Source of the DNA: Firmicutes bacterium CAG:449
GTDB taxonomy: Bacteria; Bacillota_I; Bacilli_A; RFN20; CAG-449
DNA length: 64,000 nt
Direction of reading: 5' to 3'
NCBI GenBank assembly: GCA_000432895.1
Contig: FR889447.1
Span: 20,419 to 84,418 of the forward strand
Part shown: piece by piece, positions 43,736 to 51,735 of the stretch
Position numbering within the stretch: the first letter of the stretch is position 1
Layout of the letters: every line of letters starts with the position of its first letter
Translations under genes and position numbers: made by a program
The notes under the pieces: generated by a model
Databases searched by the model: none
Seen by the model: only the letters and a program-made list of their open reading frames with translations
Told to the model about the DNA's origin: nothing

Positions 43736-46468
43736 ATGATTAAAAATTTATATAAAGAAGCAACTTCATCCAAAGGAACCTTACCTTTTTCAAATTATTT
43801 TGATGTAAAAAATGGTTTTAAAAAGAATTTAAAAAAATGGAAATATGATTATCAAGAAAGCTTTAATTTTGATGAAGCAATTAAAGTTAACCCTCTTAAA
43901 GAAATTACTATTCCTTATATGGGCGAAATGCATGGGTATAATCGACCTGTATATTCAAATGATCGATATCTTTTTCCATATTATCCACCTTATATTTTAA
44001 AACAAACTAGTGCGCAAATTTATGTTCATGATGAAGAGATTGTTCTTGATGAAAATGAATTTATTTTACAAATTGAAGGTGTCGATAATGCATATTATTT
44101 ATTTGTTAATAAAGAGTATGTTGGTTTTAGTAATATTTCACATTGTGTACAAAAATTTGATATTAAAAAACATTTACAAAATGGACATAATGAAATTAGA
44201 CTTGTAGTTTTAAAATTTACTCCATCATCTTATTTAGAAGATCAAGATAAAATAAGATTATCTGGAATTTTTAGAAATATATATTTAATTAAAAGAAAGA
44301 AAGATTACTTAGAAAATTTCAAAGTTGAAACTGATGTTGTTAATGATGAAGGTGTTGTTCATCTTACTGCTTCTAAAGAAGTTGAAGCAACATTTAATAA
44401 AAAAACTCAATTTGGAAAAGATATTACTTTTAAAATAAAAAATCCTAAATTATGGAATGCTGAAGAACCATATTTATATAATTTAATAATTAAGTGTAAT
44501 GATGAAACAATTGTTCAAAAAGTTGGTATTAGAAAAATTGAAATCAAAGATAATTTATTTTTAATTAATGGTAAAGTAGTTAAAATGCGTGGTGTTAATA
44601 GACATTCATTTTCTAAACTTGGATATGGAGAAAGTCATGCTTTAATGGAAAAAGATATTAAATTAATGAAAAAGTTTAATATTAATGCAATTAGAACTTC
44701 TCATTATCCTGCGGATCCTTATTTATATGATTTATGTGATAAATATGGAATGTATGTTATTTCAGAGGCTGATTTAGAAACACATGGTACTGTTAGACAA
44801 GAAAATAAATATGAAATGGATAAATGGGATGAAGTTATTTCTAGTGAAAATTTCTATGATCAAATTTTAGAAAGAGAATTATCTAATGTCATAATTAATC
44901 AAAATCATCCTTCAGTAGTGATATTTTCTTTAGGTAACGAATCAGGATTTTCTAATGTAATTAGTAAAATCGGCCATGAAATTAAAAAAATTGATAATAG
45001 ACCTCTTCATTATGAAGGAGCTTTTAGAAATATTGATGGACATGGATTTTTTAATGAGCATGTTTTAGATATGTATTCTAGAATGTATCCACCAATTGAA
45101 TATTGTAAAAATGAACCTGTTAAAATGGATAAACCATTTATTTTATGTGAATTTGCTCATGCTATGGGAAATTCATTAGGAGAATTTAATGATTATATGT
45201 CTAGTTTTTGGGCTAATGATTGTTTCTTTGGAGCGTTTGTTTGGGAATGGATAAATCATGTAATTATTCAAAACAAAAAAGAATGTTATGGTGGTGATTT
45301 CTTAGAAAGTATGCATGATGGTGAATTTTGTGTTGATGGTCTAGTTGATATTGATAGAAAAATTAATCCAAGTATGTATGAATTAAGAGAGTGTTATTCA
45401 CCAGTGAATTATTATCAAGAAAATAATAATATTTATGTTGAAAATAGGTATGATTTTATTTCATTAAAAAATCACATTTTTAAAATTGAATTCTTAAAAG
45501 ATGGAGTAATCTATAAAGAAGAATATGTTAATGTAGATGTTGTAGCTAAGCAAAAAGGCTTATTATATGTTTTACCTCTACAAGAAGATTATCATTATGT
45601 ATCGTGTAATATTTCTTGTATTTATCATGATGAATTAATTAGTAAAAAGAGTATTGTTTTAAAACCTCTAAAGAGTTTAGTTTATCAATTAGATGATAAT
45701 CAAAAACTAACATTTATTTTAAAAGAAAATGGCTTAATTGAACAAATTTTAATTAATGACAAAAAAATAATATCTAACATGAACTTTTTAATTAATAGAG
45801 TTTATATCTCTAATGATCGTAATATAAAAAATAATTTAGAATCATTGAGATTGAATTATACATATTTCTTTGCTACAAATATAGTAAAAGAAAATAATGA
45901 AGTCAAAGTAGAAGGATTTTTATCTGTTGATGCTTTAAAACCATTATTTAAAATAAATATTACATATTCAATCTTAAATAGCGAATTAAAAATGCTTATT
46001 AATGCAGAAAAAATTTGGGATTTTGCTAAAATATTACGCTTTGGTTTAAAACTTGAATTAAATGATAATTATCAAGGAATTGAATATTTAGGTTTAGATG
46101 GTGAATCATATATTGATCGTCATCAAGGCAATGTTTTTGGAAAATATTTATTAAATGTGGAAAATAATCATCGTTATATTGTTCCTCAAAACAGTAATGA
46201 TCACTTCAATACAGTATATTTAAAATTGCTTCAAGATAATTTACTCATTCATAGCGATAATAATTTTTCATTTTGTTATGATTGCTTTGATATTTTTGAT
46301 TATAAAAAACATCGTGTAGATATGCCTTTAACAAGTAAACGATATTTATTTATTGATTATAAAATGTCTGGCGTAGGAACTGCTTCATGTGGACCAGTTA
46401 TTCAAGATAAATATTCAATTTTAGAAAAAAATATTAGGTTTAATCTATTTTTTAAAATAGTAAAATAA
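43736..46468 (+). CDS. lacZ: Beta-galactosidase, GH2 family (LacZ type)
   Basis: A 910-residue cytoplasmic enzyme with no signal peptide. Order: jelly-roll sugar-binding domain (about 45-185), Ig-like domain, TIM barrel and C-terminal beta-galactosidase small-chain domain. RGVNRHSFS and AIRTSHYPADPYLYD lead the barrel. The acid/base is Glu402 (SLGNESG) and the nucleophile Glu472 (ILCEFAHAMGNS). The C-terminal block ending TASCGPVIQDKY is like the LacZ end. It cleaves beta-galactosides taken up from outside. No sugar transporter is adjacent. SD is AGGTGA. A terminator follows. Confidence 0.93.
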   Translation: MIKNLYKEATSSKGTLPFSNYFDVKNGFKKNLKKWKYDYQESFNFDEAIKVNPLKEITIPYMGEMHGYNRPVYSNDRYLFPYYPPYILKQTSAQIYVHDEEIVLDENEFILQIEGVDNAYYLFVNKEYVGFSNISHCVQKFDIKKHLQNGHNEIRLVVLKFTPSSYLEDQDKIRLSGIFRNIYLIKRKKDYLENFKVETDVVNDEGVVHLTASKEVEATFNKKTQFGKDITFKIKNPKLWNAEEPYLYNLIIKCNDETIVQKVGIRKIEIKDNLFLINGKVVKMRGVNRHSFSKLGYGESHALMEKDIKLMKKFNINAIRTSHYPADPYLYDLCDKYGMYVISEADLETHGTVRQENKYEMDKWDEVISSENFYDQILERELSNVIINQNHPSVVIFSLGNESGFSNVISKIGHEIKKIDNRPLHYEGAFRNIDGHGFFNEHVLDMYSRMYPPIEYCKNEPVKMDKPFILCEFAHAMGNSLGEFNDYMSSFWANDCFFGAFVWEWINHVIIQNKKECYGGDFLESMHDGEFCVDGLVDIDRKINPSMYELRECYSPVNYYQENNNIYVENRYDFISLKNHIFKIEFLKDGVIYKEEYVNVDVVAKQKGLLYVLPLQEDYHYVSCNISCIYHDELISKKSIVLKPLKSLVYQLDDNQKLTFILKENGLIEQILINDKKIISNMNFLINRVYISNDRNIKNNLESLRLNYTYFFATNIVKENNEVKVEGFLSVDALKPLFKINITYSILNSELKMLINAEKIWDFAKILRFGLKLELNDNYQGIEYLGLDGESYIDRHQGNVFGKYLLNVENNHRYIVPQNSNDHFNTVYLKLLQDNLLIHSDNNFSFCYDCFDIFDYKKHRVDMPLTSKRYLFIDYKMSGVGTASCGPVIQDKYSILEKNIRFNLFFKIVK

Positions 46469-46520
46469 ATGAAAGAAAAATATGGAAATTTATTATTCTA
46501 AAAATAAAAATTTTTAACTT

Positions 46521-46570
46521 AAAAAGGACTGTTGAAAACCAAAAAAAGTAGGTTTGTTAACAGCCTTTTT
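46521..46570. terminator. Terminator after lacZ
   Basis: AAAAAGG...CTGTTGAAAACC (46521-46540) pairs with GGTTT...TTAACAGCC (46551-46564), followed by TTTTTT. Long imperfect stem. Confidence 0.8.
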
Positions 46571-46581
46571 TAATTTTATCA

Positions 46582-47160
46582 TTGTTTTTTATATATCAAA
46601 AGAAATTTTTTTTGTTTGAAAATAAAACTAAAACAAATAAATATTTTTATTTTATACCTTTTTTTATTTGCTGTTTTTCTAATTTGTTGTTGCTTTTTTT
46701 TACAAAAGATAGCATTGAAATTAAAAATATAGAATTTTTAATTAATGATGTATTTTTAGATATATTTGTTGCAAGTAGTGAAGAAATATTATTTACATAC
46801 GCTTTAATTATGTATTTAGAAACTAAAAATTTATCTTTTTTTAAAATAATTATTTTTTCTGCATTGATTTTTGCGTTAGCTCATTTGCTAAATATTACTT
46901 TAGATAATATTTTTAATACTTTGTTACAGTGCTTATATTGTTTTGGTATAGGATTAATAACTTCGTTTATGTTTGTTTCTACTAGAAACATTATATTAAG
47001 TATTTTATTTCATTTTTTGTTTAATTTTTTTAATCGATCATTATTTGAAAAATTTATAATTCATATTCCAATGCCCATATTTATTTTGGTTAATTGTAGT
47101 ATTGCTTTATTAACTTTTATTTATTGGTTAATAATATATAAAAAAAGAACCATTTTATAA
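46582..47160 (+). CDS. CPBP-family intramembrane protease-like protein (start uncertain)
   Basis: About 192 residues if read from a TTG start at 46582, but no ATG or SD is seen there and the region is just behind a terminator. Hydrophobic segments are followed by SSEEILFTYALIMYL (the EE motif), ALIFALAHLLN (His) and HFLFNFFN (His, Asn), the three metal-binding motifs of CPBP/Rce1-like proteases. In the first motif the usual Arg of E-E-x-x-x-R is Thr/Tyr. The N-terminus seems short for the family, so the gene may be truncated. Confidence 0.6.
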   Translation: MFFIYQKKFFLFENKTKTNKYFYFIPFFICCFSNLLLLFFTKDSIEIKNIEFLINDVFLDIFVASSEEILFTYALIMYLETKNLSFFKIIIFSALIFALAHLLNITLDNIFNTLLQCLYCFGIGLITSFMFVSTRNIILSILFHFLFNFFNRSLFEKFIIHIPMPIFILVNCSIALLTFIYWLIIYKKRTIL

Positions 47161-47176
47161 CTAATGTGGTTCTTTT
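47143..47176. terminator. Bidirectional terminator between the CPBP-like gene and the hydrogenase operon
   Basis: AAAAGAACCA (47143-47152) and TGGTTCTTTT (47167-47176) form a perfect 10-bp stem with U-tracts on both strands. It closes the two converging transcription units. Confidence 0.88.
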
Positions 47177-47181
47177 ATATC

Positions 47182-48612
47182 TTATTTTAAATTTAAAATA
47201 CTAATAGCTTCAGAAATTGTTTTTTCTTTAGCTTCTTTACCATATTTATCAACTTCAGTTTTATCTTTAAATTCGTGAGTTAAGCAACATGGTCCTCCAA
47301 TACAACCATTTACACAACCCATACCTTCAATAAAGTTGAAATCTCTACTAGGTGACATAGCTTTAATTAAGCCTAACTTACAATTATCAAGTCCATCACA
47401 AACTAATGGTTTAACTTCAAATGAACTATTTTGTTCTTTTAAAGCTTGTTTAACTGCATCAGCAAGGCCACCAGTTCTAGCAAAGATTCTTCCATAATAA
47501 GAAGCATTATCTAAAACACTTTCTTCTAAAGTAGAAGCATCAATATCTTGACTATCAATTAAAGCTTGTAATTCTTCAAAAGTTAAAACATAATCAACAT
47601 AAGGTTTAACTCTTTCATCTTTAATTTCTTGCTTTTTAGAAATACATGGTCCTACGAAGATAATTTTAGCTTCAGGAGTAATTTCTTTAATATGTTTAGC
47701 AATGGTTGCCATTGGTGAAAGATTATGAGAAATGTGTTCAGCAAGCTTTGGATAGCATTTTTTGATATATGAAACGAAAGTTGGACAGCATGAAGAAGTT
47801 AAGAATTGTTTCTCTTCTAATTCTTTTGCTTCAGTATAACTGACCATATCTGCACCTAAAGCAGCTTCGACAACAGAATGGAATCCTAATTTTTTTATAG
47901 CGGTAACAATTTGACCTAATGTAGCGTATTTAAATTGAGCAGAAATTGATGGGGCAACAACTGCATAAATTGGGAATTTTTTAGAGTAATCACTTTCTTT
48001 AATTAAGTTAATGACATCAACAATGCTTGATTTATCCATAATAGCACCAAATGGACATTGATAAACACATGCTCCACATTGTACACATTTGTTATCATCG
48101 ATTTTTGCTGCATAATCTTCGCCCATAGAAATAGCTTTTACTTTACAAGCTTGTTCACATGGTCTTTGGAAATTTTGGATAGCATTATATTGACATGCCT
48201 TAGCACACATTCCACAATTGACACAAGATGTTTTTTCAATATGTGCCATTCTAGTTTTTGGATCAAAAGTAATTGCATTTCTTCTACAAGCTTTTTCACA
48301 ACGATGAGCAATGCATCCACGGCATCTATTAGTGACTTCATATCCACCTAATGGACATTCATCACATGCAATATTAATAACTTCGACAACATTATTGATA
48401 TCTTTGTTGCCACCAAGAGCAAGTTTAATTCTTTCGTTTACAATAGCTCTTTCTTTATAAATACAGCATCTCATTGTTGGTTTTGGGCCTGGAACAACTG
48501 TTTTAGGAATATCATTATAATCTTCTAATAATGAACCTTTGAAGGCTGATTTTGCAACTTCTTTTAAAACCTTATATTTTAATTCTTGTACATTTGTATC
48601 AAATTTTAACAT
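47182..48612 (-). CDS. [FeFe] hydrogenase, group B-like
   Basis: A 476-residue iron-only hydrogenase. The N-terminal half has many Cys: C83/C86, C97/C100/C105/C109, C130/C133/C136/C140, C152/C156 and C176/C179/C182/C186, enough for several [4Fe-4S] clusters. The H-cluster motifs are present: TSSCCP (272-277), GPCISKK (321-327) and EGMGCVNGCIGG (429-440). It reduces protons to H2 or oxidises H2, disposing of electrons from fermentation. It is the last gene of a Rex-headed operon with AdhE. No maturation genes (hydE/F/G) lie in the window. Confidence 0.88.
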   Translation of the reverse strand: MLKFDTNVQELKYKVLKEVAKSAFKGSLLEDYNDIPKTVVPGPKPTMRCCIYKERAIVNERIKLALGGNKDINNVVEVINIACDECPLGGYEVTNRCRGCIAHRCEKACRRNAITFDPKTRMAHIEKTSCVNCGMCAKACQYNAIQNFQRPCEQACKVKAISMGEDYAAKIDDNKCVQCGACVYQCPFGAIMDKSSIVDVINLIKESDYSKKFPIYAVVAPSISAQFKYATLGQIVTAIKKLGFHSVVEAALGADMVSYTEAKELEEKQFLTSSCCPTFVSYIKKCYPKLAEHISHNLSPMATIAKHIKEITPEAKIIFVGPCISKKQEIKDERVKPYVDYVLTFEELQALIDSQDIDASTLEESVLDNASYYGRIFARTGGLADAVKQALKEQNSSFEVKPLVCDGLDNCKLGLIKAMSPSRDFNFIEGMGCVNGCIGGPCCLTHEFKDKTEVDKYGKEAKEKTISEAISILNLK

Positions 48613-48623
48613 CTTTCAAACCT

Positions 48624-49802
48624 CTAAAAATAACTTACTTTAATGTTTTTTCCCATTAGTTTCAACATTTTTGATAATTCATCAATTAATTGCATTTTTA
48701 ATGAAAAACTTAGTTGAACATCACTATTTTGATGAGCGTTATTAATTGCACACCCTACAAAGAAATTAATGTCAGTAGCTTCTTCAAATAACATTTTTGA
48801 AATTAAAGAAGCGCCATCTTTTTTGTATTCCCATGTAAAATAATTTGTATTTTTACCATATAATAAATTTTTAGCGTTTTCTAAAACTTTATTGATAGTA
48901 ATAACACCTTCGGTAACTAAATCGACTCCTTCAATTCTAGCAATTGGCGGTATGTTTTTATCTGTATAATCAAGCGCTAATTCTAAATCTTTATTTAAAT
49001 AATTAGCAGCAATATGTGAAGTTGTACCTCCACTTACAATATGCTTTCCAGCTTTAGCAAAAAATAAAGAAAGCATTTTACTATCATCATCTTTATTAGA
49101 AGCTGGTCCAATTAATAGATTCACTTGAGACCTTTTTCTAATTCTAACAATTCCAGCGGTAACATCATCGCCTGGTTTATTATTGTATAATTGATTACAA
49201 TAGTCAATCAAATTCGTTGCTAATGACATAGAAGATGATTCTTGATTATATATACATTCTAAATATTCTTTAATTTGTGGAATATCCCAACCAAAATTTA
49301 ATGTTTCACCCACGCCAGCATAAATAACTCCATCACTCATGACCACAAATGTATCATAAATGTCAGCAATCCATTTAGCGTGATAAATTTTTTTATTATC
49401 AATAGTGATTAAAGTATAATCTAAATTACATGCTTTTCCATTATGAATAACAAAAGGTGTAGGGTTATCATAGTTATAGATATCCACATATTTATTGTCT
49501 TTGATTTTTATAACAGTAAAAGTTGAATAAGCCAGTTTTCTTACTTTGCATATTGGTAAAGTTTCTGCAATTGAGTGTACACATTGCTTTAATGAAACGT
49601 TTTTGGCCATCATAGTTGAAAGCATTTTAGCGGTTAAAGTTGATAAAATATTAGCTTTAACTCCACTTCCTAATCCATCGGCAAGGACTAATATAGTGGT
49701 GTTTTCGTTTGGATAACAAACTTCAATATGATCACCACATAATTGTTCACCAACATGATTTAAAGAAAGATAACCAACTTCGGTGACATATCTACTTATC
49801 AT
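48624..49802 (-). CDS. SpoIIE/PP2C-type serine phosphatase linked to hydrogenase
   Basis: A 392-residue protein. The first 220 residues are a PP2C-like phosphatase: CGDHIE (Asp24), ADGLGSG (Asp42), VMSDGV (Asp157) and GDDVTAG (Asp212/213) give the metal-binding aspartates. The remaining 170 residues (from LLIGPASNKDDDSK) form a domain I cannot name. PP2C-like phosphatases of this kind are known neighbours of sensory [FeFe] hydrogenases. It overlaps that gene's stop by 11 bp and precedes the catalytic hydrogenase gene by 11 bp. It probably relays a redox or H2 signal. Confidence 0.8.
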   Translation of the reverse strand: MISRYVTEVGYLSLNHVGEQLCGDHIEVCYPNENTTILVLADGLGSGVKANILSTLTAKMLSTMMAKNVSLKQCVHSIAETLPICKVRKLAYSTFTVIKIKDNKYVDIYNYDNPTPFVIHNGKACNLDYTLITIDNKKIYHAKWIADIYDTFVVMSDGVIYAGVGETLNFGWDIPQIKEYLECIYNQESSSMSLATNLIDYCNQLYNNKPGDDVTAGIVRIRKRSQVNLLIGPASNKDDDSKMLSLFFAKAGKHIVSGGTTSHIAANYLNKDLELALDYTDKNIPPIARIEGVDLVTEGVITINKVLENAKNLLYGKNTNYFTWEYKKDGASLISKMLFEEATDINFFVGCAINNAHQNSDVQLSFSLKMQLIDELSKMLKLMGKNIKVSYF

Positions 49803-51471
49803 TTTCTAAAGTGTCCTTTAATGAAAGAAGAGCAACTTTTGTTTCAGCAGCTGATTCACCTAAAAGCGAAGCAATTTCTTGAACTGCTCGCATGTTTTTT
49901 TCAATAACTTCGTTTGTAATCTCAACAGATTTACGAAGTGTTTCTTCTCTTTTTTGATAAGATAATTCTGATTCAGTAATATCTTTCATGATGCAAATTA
50001 AAATATGAAATTTTTTATCATGAATAATAGTGTTATCAACATATTTATCATATTCGGAAAGATATTCTTTTTTTTCTAAAATTCCATTTTCTTCATCAAG
50101 AGCTTTTAAATAAGTACTTGGATCTAAAATGGTAGTAATGTTTTGTTTTAAAACAGTAGAAGGAGATTGAGCCTTTACTATTTTACACATTGATTCATTT
50201 ATTAATTGTATATCTAAATTCTCATCTAAAACCATTAAACCATTTGGAGTATTATAAACAATTTTATCAGAGAATGATTGTGCTTTTTCCATTAAATATG
50301 GCAAACACATTTCTGGTATTGCTTTACCTTGAATTATTGCAATTGCTTTTTCGCGACATGAATTATATCCACATGATCCACAATTAAGTTGAGCTTCTTT
50401 TTCATGTTTTCCCATTAAAAGCAAAGTTTTTTCAATTTCTGCTTCTGAAGGTGTTGCATGAGAAAGACTATATGGAGCGTGTTGAGAAAAAATATCTTGG
50501 CTACTAATTTTCATTAAGTCAAAATCTTTTGCTCCTGTTGTGTTTTCAATTGCTAAATAACTAGTAACAATACTTCTTGCTTTGTCTTTGATCATTGGTC
50601 CATTTACACAACTACCATGACAACTTGACATTTCAATAAAACATTTATGAATTTTTCCATGGATAATATCTTCTAAAGCGTATCTAGCAGATTCGATTCC
50701 ATCAATAGAAATGAATTTAAAATCTTGATTAGAGGTATCCATTGTTTTTAGGATACCTCCACAAGTAGGGAAGAATCGTGCTTTAGATTTATCAATAAGA
50801 ATATTATCATCAGTTTCAATTATAATATTTTGTTGATCTAAAAATTCGTCTAATTCGGTAAATGTTAAACATGCATCAATATAATTTTTATTTTTATCCG
50901 CTTCATCTTTTTTAGCTATGCATGGGCCAATAAAGACAACTTTTGCATCATCATATCTTGCTTTGATATCTTTACCATGAGCAAGCATTGGAGAAAGTAC
51001 ATTAGCTAAATAAGGTAAGGCTTCAGGGTAATATTTTTCAATTAAAAGATTTATTGAATGACAGCAGGAAGAAATAATTACATCATGTTGATCATTTAAC
51101 ATATTGTTATATGCATTTTTAACGATTGTTGCGCCAACAGCAGTTTCTTCTACATCATAAAATCCTAATTGTAATAAAGCCTTTTTGATAGAATTTAAAC
51201 TTACATTAGCGTAGTTAGAAATAAAACTTGGTGCTAATGAAACAATAACTTTTTTATTATTTGCAATTAAGTTTTTAACTTTATCGATATCATTTCTAAC
51301 AATTTTTACTTTTTGTGGACACGCTAAATAGCATTTACCACATAAAATACAATCATCATGGATAATTATTGCTTTATTATTGGTAAAAGAAATTGATTTA
51401 ACAGGGCAATTACGTATACATTTATAACAATTTTTACAATTATTAGTTTTGCTTTCTAAACAATAATCCAT
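49792..51471 (-). CDS. Sensory [FeFe] hydrogenase with PAS domain (HydS, group C)
   Basis: A 559-residue signalling-type hydrogenase. Residues 1-55 hold two [4Fe-4S] ferredoxin motifs. The H-cluster region has SSCCHS (134-139), GPCIAKK (182-188) and EMSSCHGSCVNGP (280-292); the His and Ser in place of Pro in the first motif are the group C style. A [4Fe-4S] cluster motif follows (Cys364, Cys367, Cys372, Cys389), then a PAS domain (about 395-510) and a coiled-coil-like C-terminus. It probably senses H2 or redox rather than making bulk H2. It lies just upstream of the SpoIIE-like phosphatase. Confidence 0.85.
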   Translation of the reverse strand: MDYCLESKTNNCKNCYKCIRNCPVKSISFTNNKAIIIHDDCILCGKCYLACPQKVKIVRNDIDKVKNLIANNKKVIVSLAPSFISNYANVSLNSIKKALLQLGFYDVEETAVGATIVKNAYNNMLNDQHDVIISSCCHSINLLIEKYYPEALPYLANVLSPMLAHGKDIKARYDDAKVVFIGPCIAKKDEADKNKNYIDACLTFTELDEFLDQQNIIIETDDNILIDKSKARFFPTCGGILKTMDTSNQDFKFISIDGIESARYALEDIIHGKIHKCFIEMSSCHGSCVNGPMIKDKARSIVTSYLAIENTTGAKDFDLMKISSQDIFSQHAPYSLSHATPSEAEIEKTLLLMGKHEKEAQLNCGSCGYNSCREKAIAIIQGKAIPEMCLPYLMEKAQSFSDKIVYNTPNGLMVLDENLDIQLINESMCKIVKAQSPSTVLKQNITTILDPSTYLKALDEENGILEKKEYLSEYDKYVDNTIIHDKKFHILICIMKDITESELSYQKREETLRKSVEITNEVIEKNMRAVQEIASLLGESAAETKVALLSLKDTLENDK

Positions 51472-51488
51472 TTAATTTCCCCTTAAAA

Positions 51489-51734
51489 TTAAATTTTACT
51501 TAATATATGGTTGTTGAAGAAATCGTTAAAGTTATCTAATGTAACTCCTGTAACAATTTCATCATCAACTTTTATTGAAACACCAGAGATGCCACATTTG
51601 CCGAGGCAAAATGTGGCTTTAAGTGTAACTTTATCTTCTAAAGAATGTTCTTTGATAGCATTTTTTAATGCTTCAACAATATCATAACTTCCTTTTAAGT
51701 GGCATGAAGAACCAACGCAAACTAAGACTGTCAT
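51489..51734 (-). CDS. Thioredoxin-like [2Fe-2S] ferredoxin (NuoE-like)
   Basis: An 81-residue small protein starting LVCVGSSCHLKGS and with CLGKC in the middle. The spacing C-x4-C ... C-x3-C matches the four cluster ligands of thioredoxin-fold [2Fe-2S] ferredoxins such as the NuoE/HydC subunits of NADH-linked hydrogenases. It probably carries electrons between AdhE/NADH metabolism and the hydrogenases. It lies 1 bp from the adhE stop and 17 bp from the sensory hydrogenase. Confidence 0.85.
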   Translation of the reverse strand: MTVLVCVGSSCHLKGSYDIVEALKNAIKEHSLEDKVTLKATFCLGKCGISGVSIKVDDEIVTGVTLDNFNDFFNNHILSKI

Positions 51735-51735
51735 A

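Noticed and set aside
48058..48351. Plus-strand and second minus-strand frames inside the hydrogenase gene
   Set aside because: They overlap the Cys-rich hydrogenase in other frames and have no SD or family features.
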